A DNA stretch of 64,000 bases. Origin: CAVTHK01 sp964552235. Lineage in GTDB: Bacteria > Spirochaetota > Spirochaetia > SZUA-6 > CAVTHK01. Of this stretch, positions 62,724 to 64,000 are shown piece after piece. The stretch is taken from positions 1 to 64,000 of the forward strand of contig CAZKGO010000011.1 in assembly GCA_964552235.1 (NCBI GenBank), read 5' to 3'. A program made the position numbers and the translations under genes. The notes beneath the pieces are model-generated. The model saw only the letters and a program-made list of their open reading frames with translations, was not told the DNA's origin and ran no database searches. The number at the start of each line of letters is the position of its first letter. Within the stretch, counting starts at the first letter, position 1.

Positions 62724-64000
62724 TCAGCGCCTGATCGAGGTAAAGGTCTTCATGCCCGGGTAGATCGCGCTGCCCTCGAGCATCTCCTCGATTCGCAGGA
62801 GCTGGTTGTACTTGGCGAGGCGATCGGTGCGCGACATCGAGCCGGTCTTGATCTGGCCGGTTTCGAGACCCACGACCAGATCGGCGATGAACGAGTCCTC
62901 GGTCTCGCCGCTGCGGTGCGAGATGATCGCCGTGTAGGCCGCCCTCTTCGCCATGTCGACAGCCTCGAAGGTCTCGGTCAAGGTGCCGATCTGATTCACC
63001 TTGATGAGGATCGAGTTGGCGACGCCGCGCTTGATTCCGTCCTCGAGACGCCTGGTGTTGGTCACGAACAGATCGTCGCCCACCAGCTGCACCTTGCCGC
63101 CGATCTTGTCAGTAAGCAGCTTCCAGCCTTCCCAGTCGTTCTCGTCCATGCCGTCTTCGATGGATATGATCGGGTACTTCTTGGTCCATTCGGCATAGAA
63201 GTCCGCCATCTCGGCCGATGTCAGCTCGCGCTTGTCGGACTTCTTGAAAACGTAGCGCTTCTTGCCATCGTCGTAGAACTCCGAGGCCGCGGGGTCGAGG
63301 GCGATCATAAAGTCGTCGTTCGGCCTGTACCCGGCCTTTTCCGCCGCCTGGAGGATGACCTGAATCGCCTCCTCGTTGCTCTTGAGGTTGGGCGCGAACC
63401 CGCCCTCGTCTCCGACGCTGGTGTTGTAGCCCTTGGCCTTGAGGACCGCCTTGAGGTTGTGGAAGATCTCAGCCACCATGCGCAGGCCCTCGCGGAAACT
63501 CTCTGCGCCGACGGGCATGACCATGAACTCCTGGAAATCCACCGAGTTGTCCGCGTGAGCGCCGCCGTTGAGGATGTTGGCCATCGGCACCGGCAGCGTG
63601 CAGGCATGGAAGGCCCCCAGGTACTTGTACAACGGCACGCCGAGGAAATCAGCGGCCGCCCGGGCGCAGGCCATCGAAACGCCCAGGATTGCGTTGGCCC
63701 CGAGCTTGCCCTTGTTCTCGGTCCCGTCGAGGTCGATCAGGGTGTGGTCGATATCGACCTGGTCGAGCGCGTCGAGACCCACGACTTCGGCGGCGATGAT
63801 GTTGTTCACGTTCTCGACGGCCTTGAGCACGCCCTTGCCGAGGTAACGGCCCTTGTCGCCGTCGCGCAGCTCCACGGCCTCATACTCGCCGGTCGACGCC
63901 CCTGAGGGAACCGCGGCGCGGCCTTCCGAGCCGTCTTCGAGCACCACGTCCACCTCGACCGTCGGGTTGCCCCGCGAATCGAGTATCTCCCTCGCCTCCA
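62724..64000 (-). CDS. eno: Enolase, 5' end beyond the window
   Basis: Glycolytic enolase, 425 residues visible of about 430; only the first few residues are missing. Motifs: AREILDSRGNPTVEVDV at the visible start, GGAHADNSVDFQEFM, EDGMDENDWEGWK, IKVNQIGTLTE with catalytic Lys, and SHRSGETEDSFIADL. It converges on acylphosphatase, 64 bases away; the gap has a short GGGCCG/CGGCCC hairpin but no T-tract. Confidence 0.98.
   Translation of the reverse strand, partial: EAREILDSRGNPTVEVDVVLEDGSEGRAAVPSGASTGEYEAVELRDGDKGRYLGKGVLKAVENVNNIIAAEVVGLDALDQVDIDHTLIDLDGTENKGKLGANAILGVSMACARAAADFLGVPLYKYLGAFHACTLPVPMANILNGGAHADNSVDFQEFMVMPVGAESFREGLRMVAEIFHNLKAVLKAKGYNTSVGDEGGFAPNLKSNEEAIQVILQAAEKAGYRPNDDFMIALDPAASEFYDDGKKRYVFKKSDKRELTSAEMADFYAEWTKKYPIISIEDGMDENDWEGWKLLTDKIGGKVQLVGDDLFVTNTRRLEDGIKRGVANSILIKVNQIGTLTETFEAVDMAKRAAYTAIISHRSGETEDSFIADLVVGLETGQIKTGSMSRTDRLAKYNQLLRIEEMLEGSAIYPGMKTFTSIRR

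Overview
This is a 64 kb stretch of a very GC-rich (about 70% by eye) bacterial chromosome. It is densely packed, with roughly 67 protein genes on both strands and many 4-base stop/start overlaps. I see no rRNA, tRNA, CRISPR array, insertion sequence or prophage. A run of ten Ns inside mutS2 marks a scaffold join, so this is a draft or metagenome assembly. Rhomboid, CorA, PdxST, MutS2, RsgA, class I GlnRS and MetA fit many phyla. A cluster near 57.5-62 kb (a decayed class-III aminotransferase-like protein, a small membrane protein, an HTH-receiver regulator, and a signal-peptide protein between yggS and rluD) makes me lean towards a high-GC spirochaete-like lineage. That placement is an impression from memory, not a test.

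Layout. 0-4.1 kb: end of a sugar-import ATPase gene, then a class II aldolase, a DapA-family aldolase/lyase and an FGGY sugar kinase, a probable sugar catabolic cassette. 4.1-7.0 kb (minus): dcd, a CE7 esterase, a cyclophilin and a short-chain dehydrogenase. 7.2-17.9 kb: alpha-glucan metabolism, with a phosphorylase, a debranching enzyme, and a 1,617-residue protein joining an alpha-amylase-type (GH13) domain to a glycogen-synthase (GT5) domain, followed by a deacetylase. 17.9-24.5 kb: RimK, CorA, NudC, a HAD phosphatase, HIT, an oxidoreductase and an HD phosphohydrolase. 24.6-27.7 kb: a cytosine-deaminase-like amidohydrolase and a PyrD-PyrK fusion behind an unusual leader with two intrinsic terminators and two matched stem-loops. 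27.8-32.3 kb: a second HDAC-family protein, a four-gene minus operon joined by ATGA overlaps, and a LysE exporter. 32.4-42 kb: an isomerase, a hexapeptide transferase, a thioesterase, an exonuclease, rhomboid, rpiA, ybaK, glnS, metA and an acetyltransferase-methyltransferase fusion. 42-46.6 kb: two poorly known proteins, a GT4 glycosyltransferase, a nitroreductase and a ZIP transporter. 46.7-55.4 kb: mutS2, rsgA, a pentapeptide-repeat protein, an MBL hydrolase, rluD, yggS and pdxST. 55.4-64 kb: a UvrD-type helicase, lineage-specific small proteins, rplM-rpsI-recX, two response regulators, acylphosphatase and enolase (cut off).

The strongest window-wide signal is regulatory. At about eleven genes a sigma-70-like promoter sits so close to the start codon (5-9 bases between the -10 box and the start) that the transcript should be leaderless, while other genes nearby keep good Shine-Dalgarno sequences. 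The other points worth attention are the GH13-GT5 fusion, the hairpin leader at 27.4-27.7 kb, and a terminator-like hairpin lying inside the start of recX.
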